In this document: piece after piece, positions 34,350 through 46,299 of the stretch
Position numbering within the stretch: the stretch's first letter is position 1
Layout: each line of letters opens with the position of its first letter
DNA from: Nyssa sinensis
Taxonomy: Eukaryota > Streptophyta > Magnoliopsida > Cornales > Nyssaceae
DNA: 64,000 nt
Assembly: GCA_008638375.1 (NCBI GenBank)
Contig: CM018048.1
Location: forward strand, 5,240,089 to 5,304,088
Direction: 5' to 3'
Position numbers and translations under genes: made by a program
Notes under the pieces: model-generated
Seen by the model: the letters and a program-made list of their open reading frames with translations, nothing else
The model's database searches: none
Told to the model about the DNA's origin: nothing

Positions 34350-34559
34350 TAATCTAAATAAGAAGACCCAAGCAAGAAAATCCACCTTGATGAAAGTAAA
34401 AACATAAAAACCCCATGACGAAGCCTCGAGGAGACGACCACTTGCACAAAGACAAAGAAAACAAACTCCTACAGAAGCCCTCGCTTCAGAGGAGACCAGG
34501 TTGACTTTAGATTCTTTTGTGCAAATATATAACTATATATATGTATATATGTGTGAGTG

Positions 34560-34706
34560 TGTGTGTGTTTATAAAAAGATATGCAGCTGGATGCCTTGGT
34601 TTATCATCTCTCCAAAAGGTCGCCGCTGCAATAAGGATGCTTGCATATGGAGTAATGACAAATGTCGTAGACGACTCTGTGAGGATCGGTGAATGTACTT
34701 GTAACA
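34560..34706 (+). pseudogene. PIF/Harbinger nuclease fragment (N-terminal third)
   Basis: The plus strand reads GLSSLQKVAAAIRMLAYGVM, then VVDDSVRIGECT, matching the family phrase 'LQK-TAA-RMLAYG...D-Y-RIGEST'. It is preceded by a TA/TG microsatellite (34527-34570) and followed by the MULE at 34730. Confidence 0.75.
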
Positions 34707-35597
34707 TCGTGATTTTTTAATAAAAATTAGGATAAATTGCACTTTATCCCATCGTACTTAGGTCCATGTTCACTTTTTTGCTTATATTTTAATATTATAT
34801 ACTTAACCCTCTTGATGTTACGATCAAAATGAAAACGTTGATGTCGTTAACTGAAAGTATGAAAAGATGAAAAAATCCAATCAGTTATAATGACAAAATT
34901 GGGCCTTAGGGCATTCGTTCAACTAAGCAAAACTAACTCAAACGCACTCGAGATTAGGATTTGCAATTGTTATGGTTATTAATGAGATAAAAGCTTGAAT
35001 TTTTGGGTTGAGTAATGATATGAAAATGTACAAGGTATGTAACTTTTTATTTTTTATTCAAATTTATTTGTTTCTTTATCGATGAGCTTTAGGCGCTCGA
35101 ATCTTTACTTTATTTATCAATGAGCTCAAATGAACAATATGTGTTTTACGAGTTTCAATGTTAGGTTTATTTGGGGGAAATATGCAAGTAGGGACCCTAT
35201 GTCCTGCAGTATGTTTTTTTTACTGTTATATATTTATTTGTGGGGATCACTATGGGAACCCTTGTCCTTAATTTGATCTACATTGGTGATTCTTTGCCTT
35301 AGTTTTCTTATATTTTTTAGTTTGTTTAATAACTTTATATTTATGATTTTGGTGTAGAATGATTTGTTTCGAGGTTTACCATGGGGGCACTTTAGTGAGG
35401 TCCCCTCATACAATATATATAGGTGGAAAAGTATTTTTTTTTTTAACAATTGTGACCCATACCTGTTATCATATTTTGAGATTCAAGATATGATAATAAC
35501 ACTTCAATATTTCAATAGAATTTTTATATATTATAAGGTACTTGGTAGTTCTGATTTGGATAGTGGGTTAAAACTGTTAAATTCTAATGTGTAAGTA

Positions 35598-38373
35598 ATG
35601 AATATGTTGAGAGAATATGATGGGCTTCCTGTTATCGTATTATATGTAGAAAGAGGTAAGGATCCAATTCAAGTTGTAACTAGAAATGGTTGTTTGGTTG
35701 TAGGACCTAGGCTTAGACTCACATATGGTGAGGAAGGTGATGTTGAACAAGGTTCTAGTGATAGGGTCGGTAATGAAGAATATGATGGTAGTGATAGGGT
35801 GGGAAATGAAAAAAATTATGGAACAAATAGGGTGGTCAATAAAGACAATGTTAGTAGTGATTGTGAAGAAGGTAGTGGTGATGAATCATGGTATGCTGAA
35901 AATATTAAAATCAGTGATGGTGATGATGATATATTGGATTATTGTGAAGATGAAGATTTCGAGGTTAATGAAGGGGGAAATGTTGGTCAACAAAACAGAT
36001 AAGGAGATTGTGGTGAAGATGAGGGGCAAGATTGGTGGTCAGATACAGGGGAGGATGATGAATTGAAAAGTCCTACACCATCATCAGATGATAATGAATC
36101 ATCTCAATACCCTGAATTTAATGAAAATGTAGACATGGGAAAACCTGACTTGAATTTAGAAATGAAATTTACTAATGCTCAAGTGTTCAGAAAAGATTTA
36201 GAGGAATGGATTGTTCAAAATGGGCATGATATTAAGTACATAAGAAATGAGAATACAAGAATAACTGCAGTGTGTAAGCAATCGTGTGGTTGGGAGATTC
36301 ATGCCTCCCCTGTTCAAGAGGAAAAAAACATTTTAAATAAAGTCTTTGAATCCTACTCACACATGTGGAATAATTTATGATAACCATCTTGTTAACTCTA
36401 GGTATTTATCCCAAAACTACCTCGAGCATATTAGAGATGATCTAACATGGAATAGTGCATCTTTGTAAAGGACATTGAAAAGAGATTTGATGATGAATGT
36501 TAATAGGAACTAAGTTTATAATGCTAAAAGGAAGGCAAAAGAAGTAATTAACGGATCACAACAAGCAATATACTAGACTTTGGGATTATTGTGAGACAGT
36601 GAAGAAACAAAACCCAACCAATTACTTCAAACTAAAATTAGAGAGGCCTACCCTTGATTTATTTCCTACTTTCTTAAGAATGTATGTGAGGTTTGGACCC
36701 CAAAAAGGATGGGTTTATTACAGGTTGTAGACCAATAATAGGTTTTAATGGATGTCATCTGAAGGGTGTGTATGGTGGTCAACTCCTATCTGCAATTGAT
36801 AGGGATGGGAATGACAAAATGTTTGCCCTTGCCATGGCAGTTGTAGAGGTAGAAATAAAAAATTCATTGTCTTGGTTTATGATTGAACTCATGTTTGATA
36901 TTGGGAGGGTGAAGGATATGGGTTGGACTTTTATTTCAGATAGACAAAATGGATTAGTTGAAACATTTGATGAGCTTCTTCCATCAGCTGATCACAAATT
37001 TTGTCTAAGGCATATGTATGTTTACTTTAGGGTGAAATTCAGAGGGAAAGAATTAAAAGATTTGATGTGGAAGGTAGCTTTAACTTGCTCTGTCAAAGAA
37101 TTTGATTGATACATGGATGAAATATAGAAGATTAAATCCAAGACATATAATTGGTTAAAGAAAATAAATTTAGCTTTGTGGGTAAGATTATATTTCAATA
37201 GTAGAAGTAAATGTGACATTTTAGTAAATAACATGAATGGGTGCTTCAATGGTTTCATCTTGGAGGCAAGGGATAAACCCACAGTTAGTATGATTGATTG
37301 GATTAGGAGAAAGCTCATGAACATAATTAAACTAAAAAGGCAGGGCATGAAGAAGTATAAAGGCCCTATTTGTCCAAAAATACAAGAAAAATTAGAAAAC
37401 ATTAAAGAGAAATCAAGAAAATATTTTCCTAGTTGGGCAAGGGCTATGAATTTTAAAGTTGATTGCTTTGATACAACTCATGTTGTGAATTGAGAGGCCA
37501 AGACTTGCAGTTGTAGGAAATGAGATCTTACTAGTATCCTTTGCAAACATGTAGTAAGTGTTTTACAATTGCATAAGATGTAGCCAGATGACTTTGTCCA
37601 TAATTGTTATAGCAATGAGAGATAAATGCAGACTTATTCTTTCATGATTTACCATGTTCCTGGTCAGCATAATTAGATAGAGATTGGTTTGAATCCAATA
37701 ATGCCTTATCCTATTAGAAGACAATTAGGGAGGCCAAAGAAGTTGAGGAGAAGAGATCTTGAAGAGAACAATAATCCCTATAAAGTTTCAAGGAAGAATA
37801 AATTCATGATATGTGCTAGGTGCAATAAGCAATGACACAATCAAATGAGTTACAAATGACCTATTCATCCAAATTCTAAGTTGTTCAAGGTTTGAACAAT
37901 ATGTGCAATATATTTAAATTTTAAAGTGATCAAAATATATTATTAGGCAATCTAACAGGTTGATTCCCAAATGCAGGTTTCAAGAAATTAGACACCTACC
38001 AATTCTGATTTGAATCAAGTAATTCAACATCTATATCCTTCAAATGTTGGTTTCATGATTTGTGTTTATATGATGTGTGATAATTTTGTGATTTTAAAGG
38101 GTAGAACTCAAAGTTCTGCTTCATCTAAATAGTCAACATCACAACAAGAAGCAACTCACAAAAACAACCAACCAACCCCTCAATCAGCTTTTCCTATTCC
38201 CAGAAAAATGGCATCTACACAATCAGTTTTTCCAATACCCACTACAATGTCTACAAGAATGGCTTTCACACAAACACCAACTAAGTTTCCATATTTTGGT
38301 CGCAAAGAATTTGGGGTAGTTCAGAAGCAACAGACTCAAGCACAAAAGGGGAGATATAAGGGTGTCAAGTGAA
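35598..38373 (+). pseudogene. MULE transposase, inactivated
   Basis: In order: an acidic Asp/Glu/Gly-rich N-terminus (35598-36060), a MuDR N-terminal domain (LEMKFTNAQVFRKDLEEWIV, ACKQSCGWEI-like at 36270-36300), the DDE domain (GCRPIIGFNGCHLKGVYGG, FISDRQNGLVETF, 36720-37020), a SWIM-type zinc finger (CSCRK...LCKHVV, 37505-37560) and a C-terminal CxxC knuckle. The first catalytic aspartate is Asn in this copy (GFNG where the family has G-DG). There are several stops and frameshifts. A likely second exon at about 38100-38373 is Gln/Ser/Thr-rich after an intron ending 'gattttaaag'. Confidence 0.85.
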
Positions 38374-38385
38374 TCAAGCATGGGT

Positions 38386-38460
38386 ATTTTTTATTTGAAT
38401 TAGCCTAGGGATTACTTCCAAAGAATTTTTTTTATTTGAATTAGCCTAGGGATTACTTCC
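38386..38460. repeat. Short tandem duplication in the MULE
   Basis: About 34 bases (tttgaattagcctagggatt core) occur at 38386-38419 and again at 38427-38460. Confidence 0.85.
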
Positions 38461-39613
38461 CTAGCTCGTTCGCACACTGGAGGGTCAATCCATACAAAGT
38501 ACCGACAATTTTCACTAATATGTAAAAATTACATCACTTCATTCTCAAAGTACCCACATCGATACAATCCATAAATATTTCAAATTAAATTAAAAAAATA
38601 TCCAAGAAAGAACTTACCCTGTAATTACCACATCCATAAAACATTTTTCCATAATTTATGGTTGTCCAAGCAGTTATGGGGTCGTTCGAGCTCCACAGTA
38701 GCAAACACAAAAAATAGCTTGAATTGGTTGACCCAATTGGTAACCTTCCATTGCTTCAGAGGATTAAGACATGAACAATTCTTGCGATTAAGCTTGAGAC
38801 ATTATGTTGCATTGGTTTTTCTTTTCCAGAGAAGTTACGTAGCTCTTTAATGATGAATGGGTTGGATTGGTGGTGAATGGATTGGATTGGTGTTATATAG
38901 ATATGGAGGGGTAATATTGGAATTTTTTGGACGGGAAAAGCAAAACAGAAGTCCTACACTGCTATTTTGGTGCGTATACAATACACATTGTTCATTTGGA
39001 TGACAAACCTAACGTTTTCACTTTGGTCATAACATCAAGGGGGTTAAGTGTAGAATATTAAGGTATAGTGGGGCAAAGTGAACATGGGCCTAAGTACGGG
39101 GGGTAAAGTGAACATTTATTCGCTAATACATGAACAAATATAAAGTTAGGATTAGTAAAATAAATTTTAAATAAATCCAAAACAAACCCAATAAAGATGC
39201 GCAATGCATATTAGTGAATATATATTAATAATAAAAATAAAAAAGGGTAAATTACACTAACCTCCCCTAGGGTTTCAGACAATAACAGATGACACCCTTC
39301 TTATTTTTGAAATGACACTACGCCCCCTTGTTAGGCTTGTCAGTGAAACAAAGTTAACGGAACTTGTAAAAAGACAAATCTATCCCTCAATTAAATATAT
39401 ATTATTTAGTCAACAAGTCAACAAAGTATAAAAATACCCTATCACTGAAGATTTCACTTCATCTTCTCGTCTCCACCATTCCCTCATTCACAAAAGGCCT
39501 CGTTCTCTCTCTCTCTCTGTCTCTCTTAAATATCCAACCCATAAACCCAAATTCCATTTTACACAGAGATCTATCAGAGACCGTCCGATAGACAAACTTT
39601 TCGACGATGCCAC

Positions 39614-40200
39614 TGTTATATTTTTTATACCTTTGAAAGTTTCAAAATTAGTTTTAACTTCTTCTTGATTTTTTATTTTGGTTGCTGATTTTGTGATATT
39701 CTTTGTTGCTGATTTTCTGCCATGTGTGGAGATTTCTTGGGATATTTTGTTAGTGGAAGATACAAAGAATGCCTATAAATAGAGGCTTGTCTATTCTTCC
39801 ACAACATACAGCAAGAGCTTTTAACTTCTTCCATTTAACCTCTTCCATACAACCTTTCTGTATTTTCATATTATTTTGTGTGGGCAACTTTGATTCTAGA
39901 CGGTTCATCCTTCTCCCAGTGGACGTGAACTCTGAGGAGATTAGCTGTGAGCAAAACCTGGGTTGTATCTTGGAGCTGTCTGTGACCATTGGAACCTTCA
40001 CGTAGGGAGGTACAACAGCTTTAGGGCAGTGATTACACGCCTCACAGGCCAGCTCATTCCAAACTTATTTTTCTGTCATTTATGCATGTTAATTTAATTG
40101 TTTATTTTATATGCATGAATTTAAGTTATTCTGTAATTTTATTTCCATATAATTCTTCTAATTAGAATTCTTGAATACAGTAGTTCAATTTGACTCAACA
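39614..40200 (+). repeat. 5' LTR of the non-autonomous element
   Basis: 587 bp. Boundaries are set by TG...CA ends and by the adjoining target copy GCCAC. Confidence 0.93.
39774..39782 (+). promoter_or_regulatory. TATA box in the 5' LTR
   Basis: TATAAATAG lies in a conserved stretch shared by both LTRs (second copy at about 43555-43563), in the right place for a U3/R promoter. Confidence 0.6.
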
Positions 40201-42095
40201 ATCTAAAGCTGTTGTGATCATATAAAAGAATTACAGATTAATTAAAACACTAATTCATGTTTACCTAGTATTTGCAAATAGAATCGTGCATATATTATTT
40301 ACATACATATAAACCTTACATACATACATATATATATATATATAAAGAGAGAGACAGAGACTTAACGAATATAACAATATTGGCTAATATTAGATAAACC
40401 GTATATTATTTACGATTACCCTATGAAATCATTGGAATATGAAAAGGCCTAACTCTCGAATTATAGTGACTTTGCAAGTTAGAAGTGTTCGCATACTTAT
40501 TGTTATCCCATATTAATTTTGAAATCTTCCTTACATACATATACATACATATATATATATATACACTTTAAGTTAAATATATATATATATATATATATAT
40601 TTTTCTTCAATACATAAATACATATATATATATATATAAGAAACGATTGATGCTTCACGATTATAAGAGGTGAGAGTATTTTGTGCAAAGCATTAAAAAA
40701 AAGATGAAATTGGCAGCCCCATGTTATTTAAATGAAATGTATAATTATATACATGCATGTATAATTATATTTGATGTATAGATTTGATATATATTTCTGT
40801 TAACCAATCAAATTTATCACATTATATCTAATAACTTAATTTTGCTATATAAAATAAAATTTTAAAAATAATATAATATAATATAAAAAATGATAACAGT
40901 TTTGATAAGAGGTGGGATACCAAAATATTATAATATGTATCTATTTTATAAAATCCCTGATAATTAGGAGAACACTCGGTGAATTACATACATAATTTAC
41001 TCCTACAAAATAGCTTCTAAAAATAGTAACAAATCCTTATAAAATAAGATATTAAATTGTGGGATTAAGTTGTTATTATTTACAAGTCAAATACATATTT
41101 TTTCTCTTTTGTAGGAGTTGTTGAGATATTCTTAATTAATGGGATTTGGGAAAGTGAAATTTATTTTACTGTTATTAATTAATTGGATTTAGCTTTTTAA
41201 GTCATTAGTTCAGTTATATACTTTGTGTTCCCCAATAAATATCTATCAATACACGAACATTATTAAACATATAGGAGCTTGCATGTTGAGTTTAATGGTT
41301 GAATATGAGATAAGTTCTATGATGGTAGCTCATAACAAGGGTTACAAAATTTTTATGATTCAGCACTTCCTTGTTTTTAAGTTTTATTAAGAACAAAAAT
41401 CGTATAAAGAAAATTGAATGGGTGAGAATCTATGTTGTGTAATATAAGCATGATCACCGTGATTAGTTTGAAAATTAGGATAAAAGGTGTGAAATTATCT
41501 TTAGCTCATACTTTCATAGTTATACTATTAGTCACTCCTCTACAAGTAATAATCATATGTAAACTAGGTATGAATGGCTCATATGGGGCAATCCCAATGC
41601 CATATCTATTTAAAAATAATAATAATGACGGTGGGATAGTTTACTTGTCTAATACTGTGTATGTAACCAGAGTATTATCTTTATCTTTTCAAGCTTAACT
41701 TGTCAATTTAAAAATTCACTATGTGAATATTTTGACAAGGGAGACATAAATTTAAAATCATTTGGTAGAGTTTCTTTTGTTCAACATAGAATTAAATAAC
41801 GTACACAGACATTAAAATTTATGTAAACAAACTTAAAATACTTGTGGCTAGAGAACAAGAATGTAAAATGTATAAGTAAATTAAATATTATGTGATCTCA
41901 AAATAATAGCTTGAGAAATATTTAAATACTTGAAAGTAATATATGATTTTGAATAAATATTTGGAGGAAAATAATTGATGTGATTATTATTTTTGAGTAA
42001 TACATGTTTTGGGAAACTACAAAAAGAAAATCTATACATAATTTTTATGAGGGAGTGAAAGTGTATTAAAAATAAAAATAAAAAATTTTAAAATA

Positions 42096-42442
42096 GTGGT
42101 TCCTAATAAATTGAAGATTACTAGCCATATTTATATTAAATTAAAGTAGTTCCTAGTAGCTAATAGACTATTGGCTACAACTTATATTTGTGGTTCCTTA
42201 CCGTTAAGAGACTATTGACCACAATAAAATTAAGATATGAATCATTAAATAGTGTGGGAAATATCTATCAAAATATTCTCAAATAATTTACAATAGTGGT
42301 TCCTAGTAAATGCAGGACTACTAGCCACATGAGTGGTTCTTCGTACTAATAAGAATACTGACCACTATTAAGCATATAGTTCCTAGTAGCAGGTTATTGG
42401 TCACATGAGGTGTGATTCCTAGTTATAAGGCTATTGGCAGCT
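42096..42442. repeat. Array of seven hairpin-forming units in the non-coding interior
   Basis: Five units are exactly 33 nt: 42096-42128, 42146-42178, 42190-42222, 42296-42328 and 42333-42365. Two more (42376-42404 and 42412-42442) are worn. Each runs GTGGTTCCTAGTA ... TACTAGCCAC, so its ends pair. In unit 2 the arms are GTAG / CTAC instead of GTGG / CCAC, and in unit 1 CCAT pairs through a wobble. The spacers between units are unrelated in length and sequence. Confidence 0.8.
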
Positions 42443-42719
42443 AGTATGAATGGTTTTGCTAGCTAGATGTTGGACAAAATTTATTTGATGATTCCAAAAT
42501 ACTTTAATGTAGCCTATTGGACTATAGTTATACGATAAGTCCTTAAATAAATTGTAAAGAAAAATTATGGACCAATTTCATTTAAATAGGTCCATATTGC
42601 CTCGATTAAAATAAATTGACATATTTACATGATGAGCCCATATGAGAAAGAGATCATATTTACTTGATGGATCTATATAATTATTGTCCTGATAAATTAA
42701 ACAAAATAAATATTTGTTG

Positions 42720-43330
42720 ATCAATAATTGACCCGAGGGGTCTAACTAGGAGTGTAGTGCTAGATTTGTCAAGGGGGATGGGCCTAAGTTCACAAGGAAG
42801 TCACCTAAGAAAGTAACCCAACCTTTGTGATTGGGGACCCCATGAAAGAGGTTCAATGGGTAGTAACAATTCATATTGCGTGACTTATATATCCAGCACT
42901 TTATATAAGGAGCCGCTTAATAAAATGCTCCTGCTCATCCCTATGGAAGTGTGCTGTGTTATGTGACATTTAGGAAGGGTTTACCCTGAATGAGCCCAAG
43001 GCATGAACACTCTTGCGAGGTACAGGTCACATGTACCCTTGGAGGACTCACCTAAATGAGAGCTGTCGAGAGGCCGCGACTATGAGAATTGAGCTATTCT
43101 CTAGAAACTCTCATGAAAATCAAGATCAAGTGCATGGCCTTTAATAGCACTAACCCGCGAACCATGTCTAATATCAGTACTGTGTGTGTGACTTGTTGAA
43201 CTCTAACTCAAAGGGTCTAGTTCAAGACTTAGTTCACTATGATCTTTCAGAAGGAGACTATCAACACTAAGTGAGGTTCAAGTCCGGAAGACACCTACAC
43301 CTATTACACAGTATAATAATTGCCCAAACT
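42720..43330 (+). other. GC-richer structured-looking non-coding block before the 3' LTR
   Basis: This part is less A+T-rich than the rest of the element and has no open frame of note. It contains CTGAATGAGCCC, GAGAGGCCGCGACTATGAG and GTTCAAGTCCGGAAGAC stretches. It is a candidate packaging or dimerisation region by position, which is inference only. Confidence 0.4.
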
Positions 43331-43394
43331 TTCCTATACATATATATATATATATGTTTTATGAGTTTTATAAATTTTGAAACTTGTGGGGGAT

Positions 43395-43981
43395 TGTTAT
43401 ATTTTTTATATCTTTGAAAGTTTCAAAATTAGTTTTAACTTTTTCCTGATTTTTTATTTTGGTTGCTGATTTTATGATATTATTTTTTGCTAATTTTCTG
43501 CCATGTGTAGAGATTTCTTGGGATATTTTGTTGGTGGAAGATACAGAGAATGCCTATAAATAGAGGCTTATCTATTCTTCCACAACATACAGCAAGAGCT
43601 TTTAACTTCTTCCATTCAACCTTTTCCATACAACCTTTCTGTATTTTCATAGTATTTTGTGTGAGCAAGTTTGATTCTAGACGTTTCATCCTTCTCCCAG
43701 TGGACGTGAACTCTGAAGAGATTAGCTATGAGCAAAACCTGGGTGTATCTTGGAGCTGTCTGTGATTATTGGAACTTTCACGTAGGGAGGCACAACAGCT
43801 TTAGGGCAGTGATTACACGCCTCACAGGCTAGCTCATTCCAAACTTATTTTTCTGTCATTTACGCATGTTAATTTAATTGTTTATTTTATATGCGTGAAT
43901 TTAAGTTATTCTATAATTTTATTTCCACTATAATTCTTCTAATTAAAATTCTTGAATACAGTAATTCAATTTGACTCAACA
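43395..43981 (+). repeat. 3' LTR of the non-autonomous element
   Basis: 587 bp, preceded by the purine tract CTTGTGGGGGAT and followed by GCCAC. Confidence 0.93.
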
Positions 43982-43986
43982 GCCAC

Positions 43987-45232
43987 AACCTCCGAGCCAC
44001 TCTTTTTCAACCGCACCACCATCGTTTTCGAGCCACTCTTTTTCAATTGCACCACCACTGACGATGGTTTCTTTGGCTTGTGCCGTACAAATTTCTTTCA
44101 CCGATAACTTCTTTCTCTGCATCACATCCAGATTTATAAAGCCCAATGAGACTCTTAATGGTGATGACTTCAATTCATTTTCAATTACTATCTTTAGGGG
44201 TATAGAGGAAATTAGGAGAGAGAATGTATTTTTGGAAAAGGAGGAGAGAGTGCATTGCATCAAATTTGGAGGAGCAAAGGAGCCCAAGGTGATTTGGGAG
44301 TTGAGGTTAAGGATATATATAGAGGTCGATTGAGACTGAAAGACAGTGACGGTCTATGGGTTTAGCTTCTCTATTGCTGGCTTTTATTTCCTTAACATCC
44401 TAGGGGTAGTTTAATCTCTTATTGAGAAGGGTTACATAATGAACTGTGGTTATTTAAATGTGTATATATGTATTTTGCATCTAGATACATAATGGTTATT
44501 TATATATGTGTATTTATGTATATTGCATCTAATTATTGTTGGGTTGTTCATGTGAATATATATGTGGATAGGTTCTTATTTGACTTAGCTTATGCTTTTT
44601 GAATAATCAGCACATGGGGTTTGTGATTTTTGGTGCCTGTCTTCATATGATTTTGTAAAGGTTTTATTTTTGAGGTGATGATTTGAGGAAATTTTTCTTT
44701 GGAAAATAATTTAAAGCATCTATGGCAACTTGTTGGAGAGAGAGAGAAAAGAAGGGGAAGTTACAGAGAAGAAAGTGAGGGTTGGAGGTTCTGGGTTGTT
44801 AAGAGAGAGGAAGTAAAGATTATGAATAAGGAAATTTAATTTGAGAGTAAGTTAAATGTGTATCCACGTAATATGGGTTATATATATAATGTATTTAGAT
44901 ATTCAATATACAGAATGTGTGTAAATTATAAATATAAGTATATATATATATATATATACACATATTGTATATAAACACAAACGGACAATTTTTTTTTTTG
45001 GAGACTAGAAAAATGGAAGAATGAATAAAGATGGGCAATATTGTTATTTTACAAGGATATATGAGGGTAATTTTTTTCTTTAATCATTTGTAAAGGTAAA
45101 ATTGGTATTTGAAAAAAATAATAATACTTACATCAACCAATTTCGTCTGTTACATTAGCATTAGCGGTGCTTGAGGGCAAGGGATGAGTTATTACTAACA
45201 TTAAAAAGTTAGGGGGTGCAATGTAATTTATT
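43987..45232. other. Interior and right end of the probable non-autonomous MULE
   Basis: Joined across the retrotransposon, the sequence at 39600-39613 continues at 43987 with a duplicated phrase (gagccactctttttcaa, at 43996 and 44032). The 43971-44333 plus-strand frame codes a Ser/Pro/His-rich then acidic product with no known domain. AT microsatellite at 44938-44960. Confidence 0.4.
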
Positions 45233-45906
45233 CTAAAAAATAGTAATAGGAAAAATAATGTAATGAGATATGATTGACCGACACCCACTTAGATGTTTAC
45301 AATAAAATTTTTTTCTTTCTAAAGTAATAATAATAATAATATATATATATATAATTATGTATGTAAATGTATAATATGATAAAACAATTAAAGAAAAAGA
45401 CAAAGCATTATTATAATGCTTTGACAAAATGATGCAAAGTATGTAAAACATGTGAAGAAAAAGGGTGAGAAGAATGAAAGCTTTATATGGAAATGGAGAA
45501 AGAAAGAAAGAAAAAGAGGGAAAGAGGCCAATAATTAAGCTTGACAAATGGGTTGTCAGGAAGAAAAAAGAAAAAAGAAGGAAGGAAGACGAGAGTCACG
45601 TTCGACATCTAATTCTACAGATTGTAGATTAGTGCTGTGAGTGAAACTTCAAAATGGGCAGAAGGTCGGTGATAGTACAGTAAGTAAATTTTGACAACGA
45701 GACAATGCAGGTGTCGAGAAATTTGAAAGTTTAATATCTGCTCTACCTACTATGTTGAAACAAGCCCAACCAATCAGTATCATCCCTGTCTATATACATA
45801 TATCCTCATCCACTCTACATATACACAAATTACACACAAAACAAAGAGAGAGAAAGTGGAAAGTGGGAAAGGGTCACTGCCAGAAAAACCCTATACACAT
45901 CTTACT

Positions 45907-45937
<31 letters not shown>

Positions 45938-45964
45938 GTATGTATGTATATACCCACACAATAT
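45233..45964. other. A+T-rich DNA with microsatellites, no supported gene
   Basis: (TA)n at 45340-45353, purine-rich 45486-45600, (CA)n/(TA)n at 45907-45940. The overlapping short open frames are microsatellite products. Confidence 0.4.
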
Positions 45965-46299
45965 TAGCTATACGCCTCCATTGTGGACTGGATCCGAAGA
46001 AAAAGAAGCCGGCTCATTCGAAACCTCCTCTAAAATTGAATAGGAGAGTACACAGAGCTTTGGGAAAAATATTCATTGTAAAGTCTTTTGTGGCCTAGAA
46101 CTCGATTGCGCCGGATAGTTGCATAACCAACGATGGAACAACGAGACGATCTCATTCTTTTCTTTGCATCAGATTGTTTTTGTTGCAGAGTAGCAATGGC
46201 CAACATCTTTAGATCATAATCCGGTGGTGGTGTGAGGTCGAAGACTGAATTAGAGATGAGCAAATCCGTTTTAAAATCTTCCTCCATAGACAAGAATAA
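45965..46299 (-). pseudogene. PIF/Harbinger nuclease N-terminal fragment
   Basis: The minus-strand start at about 46287-46299 reads MEEDFKTDLL, then SRCSIVGYATIRRNRVLGHK, RLYNEYFSQSSVYSPIQF, a stop at about 46033, and in the same frame RRFRMSRLLFLRI. This is the N-terminal signature (GHR-I-R-R--GH-RL--DYF---PVYPP--FRRRFRM) of plant Harbinger nucleases. A microsatellite truncates it at about 45960. Confidence 0.75.

Larger units (their letters stand above)
27546..34508 (-). mobile_element. L1-type LINE with target duplications, interrupted twice
   Basis: Transcribed right to left: leader (34350-34508), ORF1, ORF2 (endonuclease, RT, zf-RVT, RNase H), and a poly-A tail seen as T7 at 27546-27552. 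Flanking direct repeats support one insertion: AGATTTTCTTTTTGTG-type at 27523-27545 and AGATTCTTTTGTGCAAATAT at 34509-34528, differing by small indels and one base. A gypsy fragment (28024-29467) and a MITE (33055-33272) interrupt it. Without these it would be about 5.3 kb. Many stops and frameshifts show an old copy. Confidence 0.88.
34730..39121 (+). mobile_element. Mutator-like element (MULE), about 4.4 kb
   Basis: Terminal inverted repeats of about 110 bp: 34730-34839 against the reverse complement of 39011-39121, sharing CGTACTTAGG, CCATGTTCACTTT, CACTTAACCC-like and CTTGATGTTA blocks. Between them is a decayed MULE transposase gene on the plus strand. I could not find a convincing 9-bp target duplication. 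Confidence 0.85.
39614..43981 (+). mobile_element. Non-autonomous LTR retrotransposon without coding regions (LARD/TRIM-type)
   Basis: Two 587-bp LTRs (39614-40200 and 43395-43981) start TGTTATATTTT and end GACTCAACA. The target duplication GCCAC is exact (39609-39613 and 43982-43986). A purine tract GTGGGGGAT precedes the 3' LTR, fixing the plus orientation. The 3.2 kb interior has no gag or pol; a primer site is not obvious after the 5' LTR. The LTRs differ at roughly 30 positions by eye, so the insertion is not recent. Movement would need proteins supplied by another element. Confidence 0.93.
39245..45232. mobile_element. Probable non-autonomous MULE with captured-looking interior, split by an LTR element
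   Basis: The left end GGGTAAATTACACTAACCTC with the 'ttatttttgaaatgacac' block (39245-39360) resembles, inverted, the right end at about 45120-45232 (GAATAAATTACATTGCACCC on the minus strand). The type 'GGGTAAATTACACC...' is common for plant MULE ends. After removing the LTR element the interior is about 1.25 kb plus 0.37 kb, including CT-rich leader-like DNA, and encodes no transposase. End similarity is partial, so the pairing is provisional. Confidence 0.5.

Noticed and set aside
33385..34352. Plus-strand open frames
   Set aside because: Antisense shadows of LINE ORF1.
42096..42442. CRISPR-like array
   Set aside because: Spacers vary widely in length and the context is a plant LTR element.
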